In this document: positions 1 to 5,332 of the stretch, in pieces
Numbering within the stretch: the stretch's first letter is position 1
How the letters are laid out: each line of letters starts with the position of its first letter
DNA from: Microbacteriaceae bacterium
GTDB taxonomy: Bacteria > Actinomycetota > Actinomycetes > Actinomycetales > Microbacteriaceae
Direction of reading: 5' to 3'
NCBI GenBank assembly: GCA_947447385.1
Contig: CANFKN010000053.1
Coordinates: 1-7,961 of the forward strand
Length of the DNA stretch: 7,961 bases
Position numbers and translations under genes: made by a program
Notes under the pieces: generated by a model
The model's input: only the letters and a program-made list of their open reading frames with translations
Databases searched by the model: none
Told to the model about the DNA's origin: nothing

Positions 1-95
1 CGTTCGATTGCCTCAGTTGCGCGAATAAAACGCTCAGGGGTGTCGCGCTTTTCAAGCTCGGCAAGCAGGTTGCGAACCGCCGTTGGAACCCTCAC
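1..95 (-). CDS. Start of an unidentified protein downstream of dcd (partial)
   Basis: A GTG at 95-93 opens a frame with no stop up to the window edge, giving about 31 residues that begin VRVPTAVRNLLAEL and continue as a charged, helix-prone stretch rich in Glu, Arg and Ala. It starts 6 bases after the dcd stop codon and lies in the same frame as dcd, separated only by the TAG and two sense codons. This suggests the second gene of a dcd operon, translated by reinitiation, since no Shine-Dalgarno sequence is visible before the GTG. I do not recognise the family and too little is present to assign a function. The call rests on the open frame, protein-like composition and operon position; a chance open frame of this length cannot be excluded. 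Confidence 0.45.
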   Translation of the reverse strand, partial: MRVPTAVRNLLAELEKRDTPERFIRATEAIE

Positions 96-101
96 GAGAA
101 A

Positions 102-704
102 CTAGTTGTTTTGCTCGAGTGGCTCGTCGCCAACATCGGCGCGATAGAAGTTCAAGAAGCTGCGCGAAGCAGTTGGGCCACGCTGACCTTGATAGCGCGA
201 ACTATATTTCGCCGAACCATAAGGGTGCTCGGCTGGGCTCGAAAGCTGAAAGAAGCAAAGCTGGCCGATCTTCATGCCAGGCCAAAGTTTGATTGGCAAG
301 GTAGCCACGTTAGAAAGCTCAAGTGTGACGTGACCCGTGAAGCCAGGGTCGATAAAACCTGCGGTCGAGTGAGTCAATAGCCCGAGGCGACCAAGAGACG
401 ACTTGCCCTCGAGTCGCGCAGCGATGTTGTCTGGCAAGCTAACGAACTCGAAAGTTGAACCGAGCACAAACTCACCGGGGTGCAAAATGAAAGGCTCATC
501 GGCAGCGACCTCAACGAAGCGGGTGAGATCAGGCTGATTCTCGGCCGGGTCGATCACTGGGTGCTTGTGATTATCGAAAAGACGAAAGAATCGGTCAAGG
601 CGAACATCCATGCTCGAAGGTTGTAGCAAACCCATTTCGAGCGGTTCGAGGCCAATGCGGCCGGCTTCAATTTCGGCGCGGATATCGCGATCTGACATAA
701 GCAT
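102..704 (-). CDS. dcd: dCTP deaminase, probably the dUMP-forming (bifunctional) type
   Basis: This cytosolic homotrimeric enzyme deaminates dCTP; the actinobacterial form also splits off pyrophosphate, giving dUMP directly for thymidylate synthase. The 200-residue product carries the family blocks in order: QPSSMDVRLD (28-37), LEGKSSLGRLG (98-108), HSTAGFIDPG (112-121), HVTLELSN (125-132) and KYSSRYQGQRGPT (166-178). Glu129 is the expected catalytic general base, and Lys101-Ser102 belong to the phosphate-binding loop. The HSTAG stretch matches the Mycobacterium tuberculosis Dcd/Dut enzyme, whereas the mono-functional E. coli enzyme has HVTAHRIDPG there; the dUMP-forming call is inferred from this. 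The start MLMSDRDI aligns with the usual actinobacterial MLLSDRDI. An AGAGG lies only one base before this ATG but seven bases before the ATG of residue 3 (698-696), so initiation at residue 3 is possible. The gene is divergent from marR and may lead an operon with the small frame behind it. Confidence 0.95.
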   Translation of the reverse strand: MLMSDRDIRAEIEAGRIGLEPLEMGLLQPSSMDVRLDRFFRLFDNHKHPVIDPAENQPDLTRFVEVAADEPFILHPGEFVLGSTFEFVSLPDNIAARLEGKSSLGRLGLLTHSTAGFIDPGFTGHVTLELSNVATLPIKLWPGMKIGQLCFFQLSSPAEHPYGSAKYSSRYQGQRGPTASRSFLNFYRADVGDEPLEQNN

Positions 705-710
705 GCCTCT

Positions 711-716
711 AGGTTA
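711..716 (-). promoter_or_regulatory. Candidate -10 box for a leaderless dcd transcript
   Basis: On the minus strand the hexamer TAACCT occupies -12 to -7 relative to the A of the dcd ATG at 704, so transcription would start at or next to the start codon. It fits the TANNNT pattern common in actinobacterial promoters. No convincing -35 box lies 16-19 bases further upstream, so the call is tentative. The alternative is a short leader using the AGAGG at 710-706 to start at the ATG at 698. Confidence 0.35.
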
Positions 717-737
717 CTGCCTAACCCCCACGCGGGC

Positions 738-750
738 TTGGCATTGCCAA
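738..750. promoter_or_regulatory. Perfect 13-bp palindrome, candidate operator between dcd and marR
   Basis: TTGGCA-T-TGCCAA is a perfect 6-1-6 inverted repeat in the middle of the 73-base divergent region. Its right arm overlaps the proposed -35 box of marR (TTGCCA, 744-749), and it lies upstream of the proposed dcd -10 box. MarR proteins are dimers that bind short inverted repeats and often repress their own gene from a divergent promoter, so autoregulation is the natural reading. Binding itself is inferred. Confidence 0.5.
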
Positions 751-771
751 CGGCTATGTTTAGGGCAAACT
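744..771 (+). promoter_or_regulatory. Candidate promoter for marR (leaderless)
   Basis: TTGCCA at 744-749 matches five of six bases of the -35 consensus. After a 16-base spacer, CAAACT at 766-771 is a weak -10 that keeps the two most conserved bases, A at -11 and T at -7. Transcription would then start at about 778, exactly at the GTG proposed for marR. The AGAGG at 772-776 is only one base from the GTG, too close to act as a normal ribosome binding site, which also favours leaderless initiation. Confidence 0.4.
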
Positions 772-777
772 AGAGGT

Positions 778-1368
778 GTGGCGAATACAAAACCTGAAGA
801 CACCACCGCGACCGCGGTCGAGTCGAGCCATTCTCTGAAGCTCGACCCGCTTTTGGCAGGGGCTGCGCTTGACTTGAATTCAATGAGCCGCGCACGTTTG
901 GCACTGGTTGCCAGTGCTGCGACGGCTGCGATCGGTCACATTTTTCCGCGTTGGATTCGCCGCAACATCGACGAGAACTGGGGTGTCAACGGCCCGCGCG
1001 CGATGTTGCTGGTTGTTGTCACCAAACACGGCCGCCTCACCATGAGCCAGGCCGCGCGCGCGCTCGACGTAACACCTCGCGCAATCACCGGCTTGGTTGA
1101 TGGTCTTGAAGCCGAAGGGTTGCTGCGTCGCGAGAACGATGAGGTCGACAAGCGTGTTGTGCACATCTTGCCAACGCAGCTCGCGATCGAAAAAGCCAAC
1201 AAACTTTTACCGCAGCACGAGTCGCGATTGGCTGAACTATACTCAATTTTTGACGAGGATGAACTTCGCACCTTCGTGAAACTCATGCGAAAACTATCAG
1301 TTCGCATCAAAGCCGATTTGCACTCTCAAGAGCCGCAATCGACCGAGGGCCACGAGAACCACAAATAA
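778..1368 (+). CDS. MarR-family winged helix-turn-helix transcriptional regulator
   Basis: This is a predicted dimeric DNA-binding regulator of the MarR family, 196 residues from the GTG at 778. Helices around residues 38-66 lead into the winged helix: LTMSQAARALDVTPRAITGLVDGLEAEGLLRR (87-118 in outline; recognition helix near 100-111) and a wing with Asp124, Arg126 and VVHILPT. A C-terminal helix (about 146-182) completes the dimerisation region, and the last 15 residues are polar and probably disordered. Typical MarR proteins have 140-150 residues; here about 35 extra residues rich in Thr, Glu and Ser precede the core. The frame stays open upstream to an ATG at 610, but that part is antisense to dcd and was left out. 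The next in-frame ATG (883) would still keep the whole core and cannot be excluded as the start. No ligand can be predicted. The palindrome at 738-750 suggests self-regulation and perhaps control of dcd. Confidence 0.88.
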   Translation: MANTKPEDTTATAVESSHSLKLDPLLAGAALDLNSMSRARLALVASAATAAIGHIFPRWIRRNIDENWGVNGPRAMLLVVVTKHGRLTMSQAARALDVTPRAITGLVDGLEAEGLLRRENDEVDKRVVHILPTQLAIEKANKLLPQHESRLAELYSIFDEDELRTFVKLMRKLSVRIKADLHSQEPQSTEGHENHK

Positions 1369-1376
1369 GCCGGCTT
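1367..1376. repeat. 10-bp palindrome overlapping the marR stop codon
   Basis: AAGCCGGCTT is perfectly self-complementary and starts on the last two bases of the TAA. Having no loop, it is a poor intrinsic terminator, and no T-run follows. Near-identical sequences sit at the ends of the other two plus-strand genes (2231-2240 and 5311-5320), so it may mark a 3' end by another mechanism. Confidence 0.4.
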
Positions 1377-1388
1377 TCGACGTAATCA

Positions 1389-1405
1389 CTTGGTTCTGCA
1401 CCAAG
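1389..1405. promoter_or_regulatory. Inverted repeat in the leader of the nucleotidyltransferase gene
   Basis: CTTGGT-TCTGC-ACCAAG forms a perfect 6-bp stem with a 5-base loop, 38 bases before the start codon of the next gene. It could be an RNA hairpin ending marR transcription (no T-run follows), a leader structure, or a protein-binding site. Its arms share TTGG with the palindrome upstream of marR but differ in spacing. No clear -35/-10 pair was seen in 1369-1443. Confidence 0.3.
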
Positions 1406-1433
1406 GCGCGAGCGAGACCTACCCGAACTCATT

Positions 1434-1438
1434 AGAGG
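1434..1438 (+). promoter_or_regulatory. Ribosome binding site fixing the nucleotidyltransferase start
   Basis: AGAGG lies five bases before the ATG at 1444. It decides between that ATG and an in-frame TTG at 1390, which falls inside the inverted repeat at 1389-1405 and has no Shine-Dalgarno sequence. Confidence 0.65.
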
Positions 1439-1443
1439 TAGCA

Positions 1444-2232
1444 ATGTCTGCAACTTTCAGCATCGAAAAATTCCTAAGCTATCAGCAGCAAATGCGCGAC
1501 AAGCTTGATGCCAACCCAGATGCCATCGGCCTGGTTTTCTTAGGTTCAGCCGCCGAGATAGACCGTGCTGACGAGTGGAGCGACCACGACTTTTTTGTAA
1601 TCAGCAAGAATGGCTCAGCTGAAGGGCTGCGTCAAAACCTTGAATGGTTGCCTCGATTCGAAGAGATCGCGATCGCAGTTCGAGAAACCGACCACGGTTT
1701 GAAAGTGGTTTATGAAGACGGGCTCGTGCTCGAGTTTGCCGTTTTTCAAGACTCTGAGCTTGAGATTGCCTCAGCTAAAGGTTTTGCGGTTGCACTCGAT
1801 AAGTGCAATCTGCAACAGCGCATGGAGGCAATCGCCGCCAAGACAGCGCCCGAGACCCCAAACCCGAAACGCGACTTCGAGCTGTTTTTGTGCCAACTGT
1901 TGATTGGTGTTGGCCGCGCACGTCGAGGCGAGCAACTCATTGCTGGGCAACACATTCGAAGCTGGGCGATAAACAACCTGCTGGGCTTGGTTCGCGAAAA
2001 CTCTGAGGCGGTTGAAGGCACTGAAGCAACAAGAGACAACTTCAGCCGTTATCGCCGCTTCGAATTGCAATACCCCGAGATTGGCGAGCGAATTGAGATC
2101 GCTCAACAGTTGCCACTAGAGGCTAGCGCTCGTGCTTTGCTGGCAATCGCGGTTGAGGTTTGCGGTGACACTCTCGGCGAGCGCGAACTTCACCAGGTTT
2201 ATGTAGTTCGCCACCGTTTGGGCTGGATCTAA
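1444..2232 (+). CDS. Predicted nucleotidyltransferase of the antibiotic-NTase/MNT fold
   Basis: The 262-residue soluble protein has an N-terminal polymerase-beta-like nucleotidyltransferase core. GLVFLGSAAE (29-38) carries the Gly34-Ser35 phosphate-binding turn, and DEWSDHDFFVI (43-53) carries the metal-binding pair Asp47 and Asp49. An acidic Glu97 in the strand LVLEFAVF is a candidate third metal ligand. All expected catalytic residues seem present, so an active enzyme that moves a nucleotide onto a small molecule or protein is likely. The mostly helical C-terminal part (about 140-262) resembles the substrate-binding half of aminoglycoside and lincosamide nucleotidyltransferases in general layout, but the substrate cannot be told from sequence. 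It follows marR on the same strand after 75 bases and converges with the MMPL gene, leaving 12 bases between the stops. A resistance role is possible given the neighbours; it may equally act on a metabolite. The fold is fairly certain, the substrate unknown. Confidence 0.82.
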   Translation: MSATFSIEKFLSYQQQMRDKLDANPDAIGLVFLGSAAEIDRADEWSDHDFFVISKNGSAEGLRQNLEWLPRFEEIAIAVRETDHGLKVVYEDGLVLEFAVFQDSELEIASAKGFAVALDKCNLQQRMEAIAAKTAPETPNPKRDFELFLCQLLIGVGRARRGEQLIAGQHIRSWAINNLLGLVRENSEAVEGTEATRDNFSRYRRFELQYPEIGERIEIAQQLPLEASARALLAIAVEVCGDTLGERELHQVYVVRHRLGWI

Positions 2233-2240
2233 ACCGGTTC
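2231..2240. repeat. CCGG-centred motif at the nucleotidyltransferase-MMPL junction
   Basis: AAACCGGTTC begins on the last two bases of the stop codon and contains the perfect 8-bp palindrome AACCGGTT (2232-2239). It lies in the 12-base gap between two convergent genes, where both transcripts must end. No GC-rich hairpin with a T-run is visible there. Confidence 0.35.
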
Positions 2241-2244
2241 TGCC

Positions 2245-4425
2245 TTAGTGGCCTAATCCCAGTTTCTTATAGATGCGGGTCATCCACGCCGGAGCCCACC
2301 AGTTTAGGTCTCCGAAGAGTCTCATAAGTGCCGGCACGAGCAGCGCTCGAACGATAGTGGCATCTAGCAAGATGGCAAAAGCTACGCCGAGGCCAAGCAT
2401 CTTCATAATGCTGACGTCGATCATCACGAACGCAAAGAAGCTAACAGCCAAAACGAAGGCTGCCGTTGTGATGATTCGGCCCGAGCGCTGAAGACCGACC
2501 GAAACTGATTCAGTTGTGCTGAGGCCCGCATCGTGTTGCTCTTTAATGCGGCTTAGCAAGAACAGTTCGTAGTCCATCGACAAGCCGAATGCAATCACGG
2601 CTACTAGCACCATGCTCGAACTGTCGAGCGTGCCGGTGACGTTGAAATCGCCAATCAACCACTTGAGGTTGCCGTCTAAGAACACCCAAGTCAAGAAGCC
2701 AATAGTTGCGCCTAGTGAAACCATGTTGAGCAAAACTGCCTTGATTGGCAAAATGACTGAACCGGTGAACAGGAACAGCAGTAGCAGTGTGGCGATGATG
2801 ATCCACAGTGCTACCCAAGGCAACGTGTTGCTAATGCCCGCCATTGAGTCACCATAGAGAGCGGCGCTGCCACCAACCCAAACCTCACCGAAACTATTCG
2901 GCAATTTGCGAATCTCGCCCACTAGATTCACGCCATCGATCGCACGCGGTTCGACGTCACCAATCGCTTGAATCTGCTGGTAGTCGCCCTGCTTGTAGTC
3001 GGCAAAAACGCTTGCATAGCCTGGGTCAAGAACGCCATCTTGAGCAATGCCCGCGGTGCTCTGCACGCGCTTGATGTGGTCGAGCTTTGAAAGCGCGATT
3101 GTGTAGTCAGCGATTTGAGACTCTGACGCTCCCTTGGCAATGACCTGATATGGGCTAGTTTCGCGACCTTCGAATCGAGTGCGCATGATGTCAGAGGCAA
3201 CAACGACGCGGTCTGTCTTTGGCAAAATGCGGTCGTCAACCTGACCCCAAGTGACATTATTCGCCAAGCTCAACAGGCTGCCGAGACCGAGCAGAACTAC
3301 AAAAAGCACCGGCAACGGCCTGCGCATCACAAAACGAGCAATCGAAGACCAGATTCCGTGATCTTTTGGCGTGAGTTGACCGCGCAACACTTTGCCCTTA
3401 TCAACTTTGTCACCTAGAAGATTGATGAATGCCGGCAAGACCACAACGGCACCAACGACGGCCAGCAGAACTGAACTCACACCGCCGACAGCGAACGAAC
3501 GCAAGAAGTACTGCGGAAAAAACCCTAGCCCGAGCATCACAACGGCAACCGTCACGCCACTAAAGAACACCGTGCGCCCAGCAGTGGCGACGGTTTCAAC
3601 AACTGCTTCTCGGGTCGCCAAGCCACGCGCGCGCTCTTCGCGATATCGATTGACGATTAACAGTGCATAATCAATGCCAAGACCAAGCCCCAGACCTGTC
3701 ACTAGGTTCACCGCGAACACCGAAGTGTCGGTTAGCTGCGTTGAAACCCAGATAAAAAAGAAACTGCCGAGAATCGAAATTCCTGCAACCAAGAACGGCA
3801 AGCCTGATGCAACGAGCGAGCCGAAAACAAAAATCAAGAGGATTATCGTCACCGGAATCGCAATTGATTCAGCAGTGGCTAATCCCGAAGATATTTCGCC
3901 ATTGATTTCAGAACCGACCGATGACCAACCAGCAACATAGATTTTGGCATTTGAATAGGCCTGCGTTTTGTTTGCCGTGACATCGAAGTGGTCCATCAGA
4001 TCTTGCGCGATTGCTGACTGTCGCTTTTCATCGCTGGTCAGATCAACAAAGAAGTATGCCGCCTTGCCATCGATGGAGCGAAGCGCAGGTGCGTGTGGCG
4101 TTGACGTGTAATAAGAGCTCACACCAACGACACCGTCTGTGTTTTTTAGATAGGTGACAAGTTTTGTGGCAGTCTCTACGCTGGCGGGCGCTTCAACATC
4201 ATCGTTGAAATCGGCAATGATCACGATTTCGGCAACGTGCTGCGAGAACTCGGTTTTTAGAAGCTGATTGACTCGACCAGAGTCTGCACCCGGGTCGTCA
4301 TAACCGCCAGCCTTCAGCCCACTGAATGCCTGAAAGCCCCAAAAGGTGCTTGCCAAAATGAGTGCGGCAAGGCCGAACAAAACCCACTTGCTGTGGTTGG
4401 TGACAAATCTGCCAAGTTTTCGCAT
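2245..4425 (-). CDS. MMPL-family RND transporter
   Basis: This is a 726-residue inner-membrane exporter of the MMPL branch of the RND superfamily, driven by the proton gradient. The layout is standard: one membrane helix (about 14-34), a long extracytoplasmic loop (35-184), five helices (about 185-336), a cytoplasmic linker, helix 7 (370-390), a second extracytoplasmic loop (391-533) and five final helices (about 535-700). Both proton-relay Asp-Tyr pairs are present: Asp252-Tyr253 in GLGLGIDYALLIVNRYREE and Asp618-Tyr619 in FGLSMDYELFLLSRIKEQ, matching the pairs known in mycobacterial MmpL3. The protein lacks the large C-terminal cytoplasmic tail of MmpL3. Substrates of such proteins outside mycolate-making bacteria are mostly unknown; lipids, drugs or pigments are candidates. 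The start MRKLGRFVTNHSKW was chosen because the longer version from 4491 would run into the divergent esterase gene. A GAAGG lies 13 bases before this ATG, farther than usual. Confidence 0.92.
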   Translation of the reverse strand: MRKLGRFVTNHSKWVLFGLAALILASTFWGFQAFSGLKAGGYDDPGADSGRVNQLLKTEFSQHVAEIVIIADFNDDVEAPASVETATKLVTYLKNTDGVVGVSSYYTSTPHAPALRSIDGKAAYFFVDLTSDEKRQSAIAQDLMDHFDVTANKTQAYSNAKIYVAGWSSVGSEINGEISSGLATAESIAIPVTIILLIFVFGSLVASGLPFLVAGISILGSFFFIWVSTQLTDTSVFAVNLVTGLGLGLGIDYALLIVNRYREERARGLATREAVVETVATAGRTVFFSGVTVAVVMLGLGFFPQYFLRSFAVGGVSSVLLAVVGAVVVLPAFINLLGDKVDKGKVLRGQLTPKDHGIWSSIARFVMRRPLPVLFVVLLGLGSLLSLANNVTWGQVDDRILPKTDRVVVASDIMRTRFEGRETSPYQVIAKGASESQIADYTIALSKLDHIKRVQSTAGIAQDGVLDPGYASVFADYKQGDYQQIQAIGDVEPRAIDGVNLVGEIRKLPNSFGEVWVGGSAALYGDSMAGISNTLPWVALWIIIATLLLLFLFTGSVILPIKAVLLNMVSLGATIGFLTWVFLDGNLKWLIGDFNVTGTLDSSSMVLVAVIAFGLSMDYELFLLSRIKEQHDAGLSTTESVSVGLQRSGRIITTAAFVLAVSFFAFVMIDVSIMKMLGLGVAFAILLDATIVRALLVPALMRLFGDLNWWAPAWMTRIYKKLGLGH

Positions 4426-4472
4426 TTGAATCGCATCGCCTTCTGTGCCGCAACTGCTTGGCCGTGCAAAGA

Positions 4473-4490
4473 TGTTCACATGAATGAACA
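4473..4490. promoter_or_regulatory. Inverted repeat spanning the esterase start codon
   Basis: TGTTCA-CATGAA-TGAACA has perfect 6-bp arms around a 6-base centre that contains the ATG at 4480-4482. It sits at one edge of the 54-base region between the divergent MMPL and esterase genes. It could be an operator for a dimeric regulator or, in the mRNA, a weak hairpin that presents the start codon in its loop. It may partly arise by chance from the codons MNEQ. Confidence 0.4.
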
Positions 4491-5310
4491 AAACCCCGGC
4501 GGCAAGAGCACTGAGTTAAGGTTATCTAGTTTTGTTTTGGGTACCCATCGTATTGATGTGGCGTTGCCAGAAAGAGTTTCGGCTATTACCCCAATTCTTG
4601 TCATGCATGATGGCGGAAACCTGCTTTTGCCTCGTGAACAAACCTGGAACGGTCAAAACTGGGGCATTGTCGATTCGCTCGAGGGCGGCCTAGTCACCGC
4701 TGAGTTATTGCCGATTGTGGTCGGGGTTTACACCGGCGAAACCACCAGTCGCTATAACGAACTCGCCCCTGCGTCGATTGCTGCAGTTGTTCCCGATGTT
4801 TTCATGACTATTCCCGCCGAAGTTCGACCTGAAGTCATGGTCAGCACGAGCGTCGAATATCAAAACTTCTTGGCCAATCAGGTATTGCCCGAGATTTCAA
4901 AACGTTTTGGCGTTGAACTTGACCCTAGCCGCACCGCGATTGCCGGTTCAAGCATGGGCGGTTTGGCCAGCATCTATGGTCTCGGTTTGCTGCCGAATGT
5001 TTTTGGCACCGCTCTCGCGTTTTCGACGCACTGGCCTTTTGGTGAGTCAGCTGCTGTGGCAGCACTAATTGATGCGTTGCCTGAGGTGGGTTCTGGCCAT
5101 CGACTCTGGCTCGACAGCGGCAACATCGAACTTGACGCTGCCTACCCGCTGTTTCACTATGAAGCAATCGCTCGCCTTGAAAAGCGTTCGTGGATGCGCG
5201 ACCGCGACTTTGAAGCACGCATCTATGCGGGCACCGGTCACCAAGAGAAATACTGGGCGGCTCGTTGGCCAGACGCAGTTAACTGGTGGTTGTCGCAAAG
5301 CCCACGTTAG
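4480..5310 (+). CDS. Putative esterase, alpha/beta-hydrolase fold (esterase D/Fes-like)
   Basis: The 276-residue protein belongs to the putative-esterase group that includes esterase D, enterochelin esterase and mycolyltransferase-like enzymes. The nucleophile elbow is GSSMGG (156-161) with Ser158 as the likely nucleophile. His254 in GTGHQEKYW is the likely catalytic base, and Asp212 in RLWLDSGN or a nearby acid would complete the triad. VMHDGGNLL (41-49) fits the strand and oxyanion-hole region. There is no signal peptide or membrane segment, so it is probably cytoplasmic, unlike secreted mycolyltransferases. The ATG at 4480 follows no clear Shine-Dalgarno sequence, and the frame upstream is antisense to the MMPL N-terminus. 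The gene is divergent from the exporter, so the two may share control. Substrates could be ester-linked conjugates or acylated small molecules; sequence alone does not decide. The catalytic class is well supported, the physiological role is not. Confidence 0.87.
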   Translation: MNEQNPGGKSTELRLSSFVLGTHRIDVALPERVSAITPILVMHDGGNLLLPREQTWNGQNWGIVDSLEGGLVTAELLPIVVGVYTGETTSRYNELAPASIAAVVPDVFMTIPAEVRPEVMVSTSVEYQNFLANQVLPEISKRFGVELDPSRTAIAGSSMGGLASIYGLGLLPNVFGTALAFSTHWPFGESAAVAALIDALPEVGSGHRLWLDSGNIELDAAYPLFHYEAIARLEKRSWMRDRDFEARIYAGTGHQEKYWAARWPDAVNWWLSQSPR

Positions 5311-5332
5311 AAACCGGCTTTAGAAATTTCTG
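5311..5332. other. Short convergent gap with two small palindromes
   Basis: This 22-base gap separates the stops of the esterase and the helicase. It holds AAACCGGCTT (5311-5320), a near-palindrome directly after the esterase stop that matches the motif at 1367 and 2231, and AGAAATTTCT (5322-5331), a perfect 10-bp palindrome. Both transcripts should end about here, but no classical stem-loop with a T-run is visible. Confidence 0.4.

Noticed and set aside
744..749. TTGGCA on the minus strand as the -35 box of dcd
   Set aside because: It lies 27 bases from the candidate dcd -10 box, too far for a sigma-70 type promoter.
610..777. N-terminal extension of the MarR frame from an ATG at 610
   Set aside because: It lies antisense to dcd and reads as a Cys/Arg/Ser-rich stretch unlike MarR proteins. 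The GTG at 778 has a plausible leaderless promoter.
880..1310. Minus-strand frames across marR
   Set aside because: Their composition is that of reverse translation, they match no recognisable domain and conflict with the clear winged-helix gene.
2233..2244. Intrinsic bidirectional terminator between the nucleotidyltransferase and MMPL genes
   Set aside because: Only loopless or 3-bp pairings are present and no T-run follows, so a classical terminator cannot be supported.
3392..3940. Two plus-strand frames antisense to the MMPL gene
   Set aside because: They are Thr/Ser/Pro/Arg-rich mirror translations of membrane helices, with no domain and no ribosome binding site. They are shadows of the exporter gene.
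4426..4491. Longer MMPL start at 4491
   Set aside because: It would overlap the start of the divergent esterase, and the added residues do not resemble a membrane-protein N-terminus. MRKLGRFV is a typical MMPL beginning.
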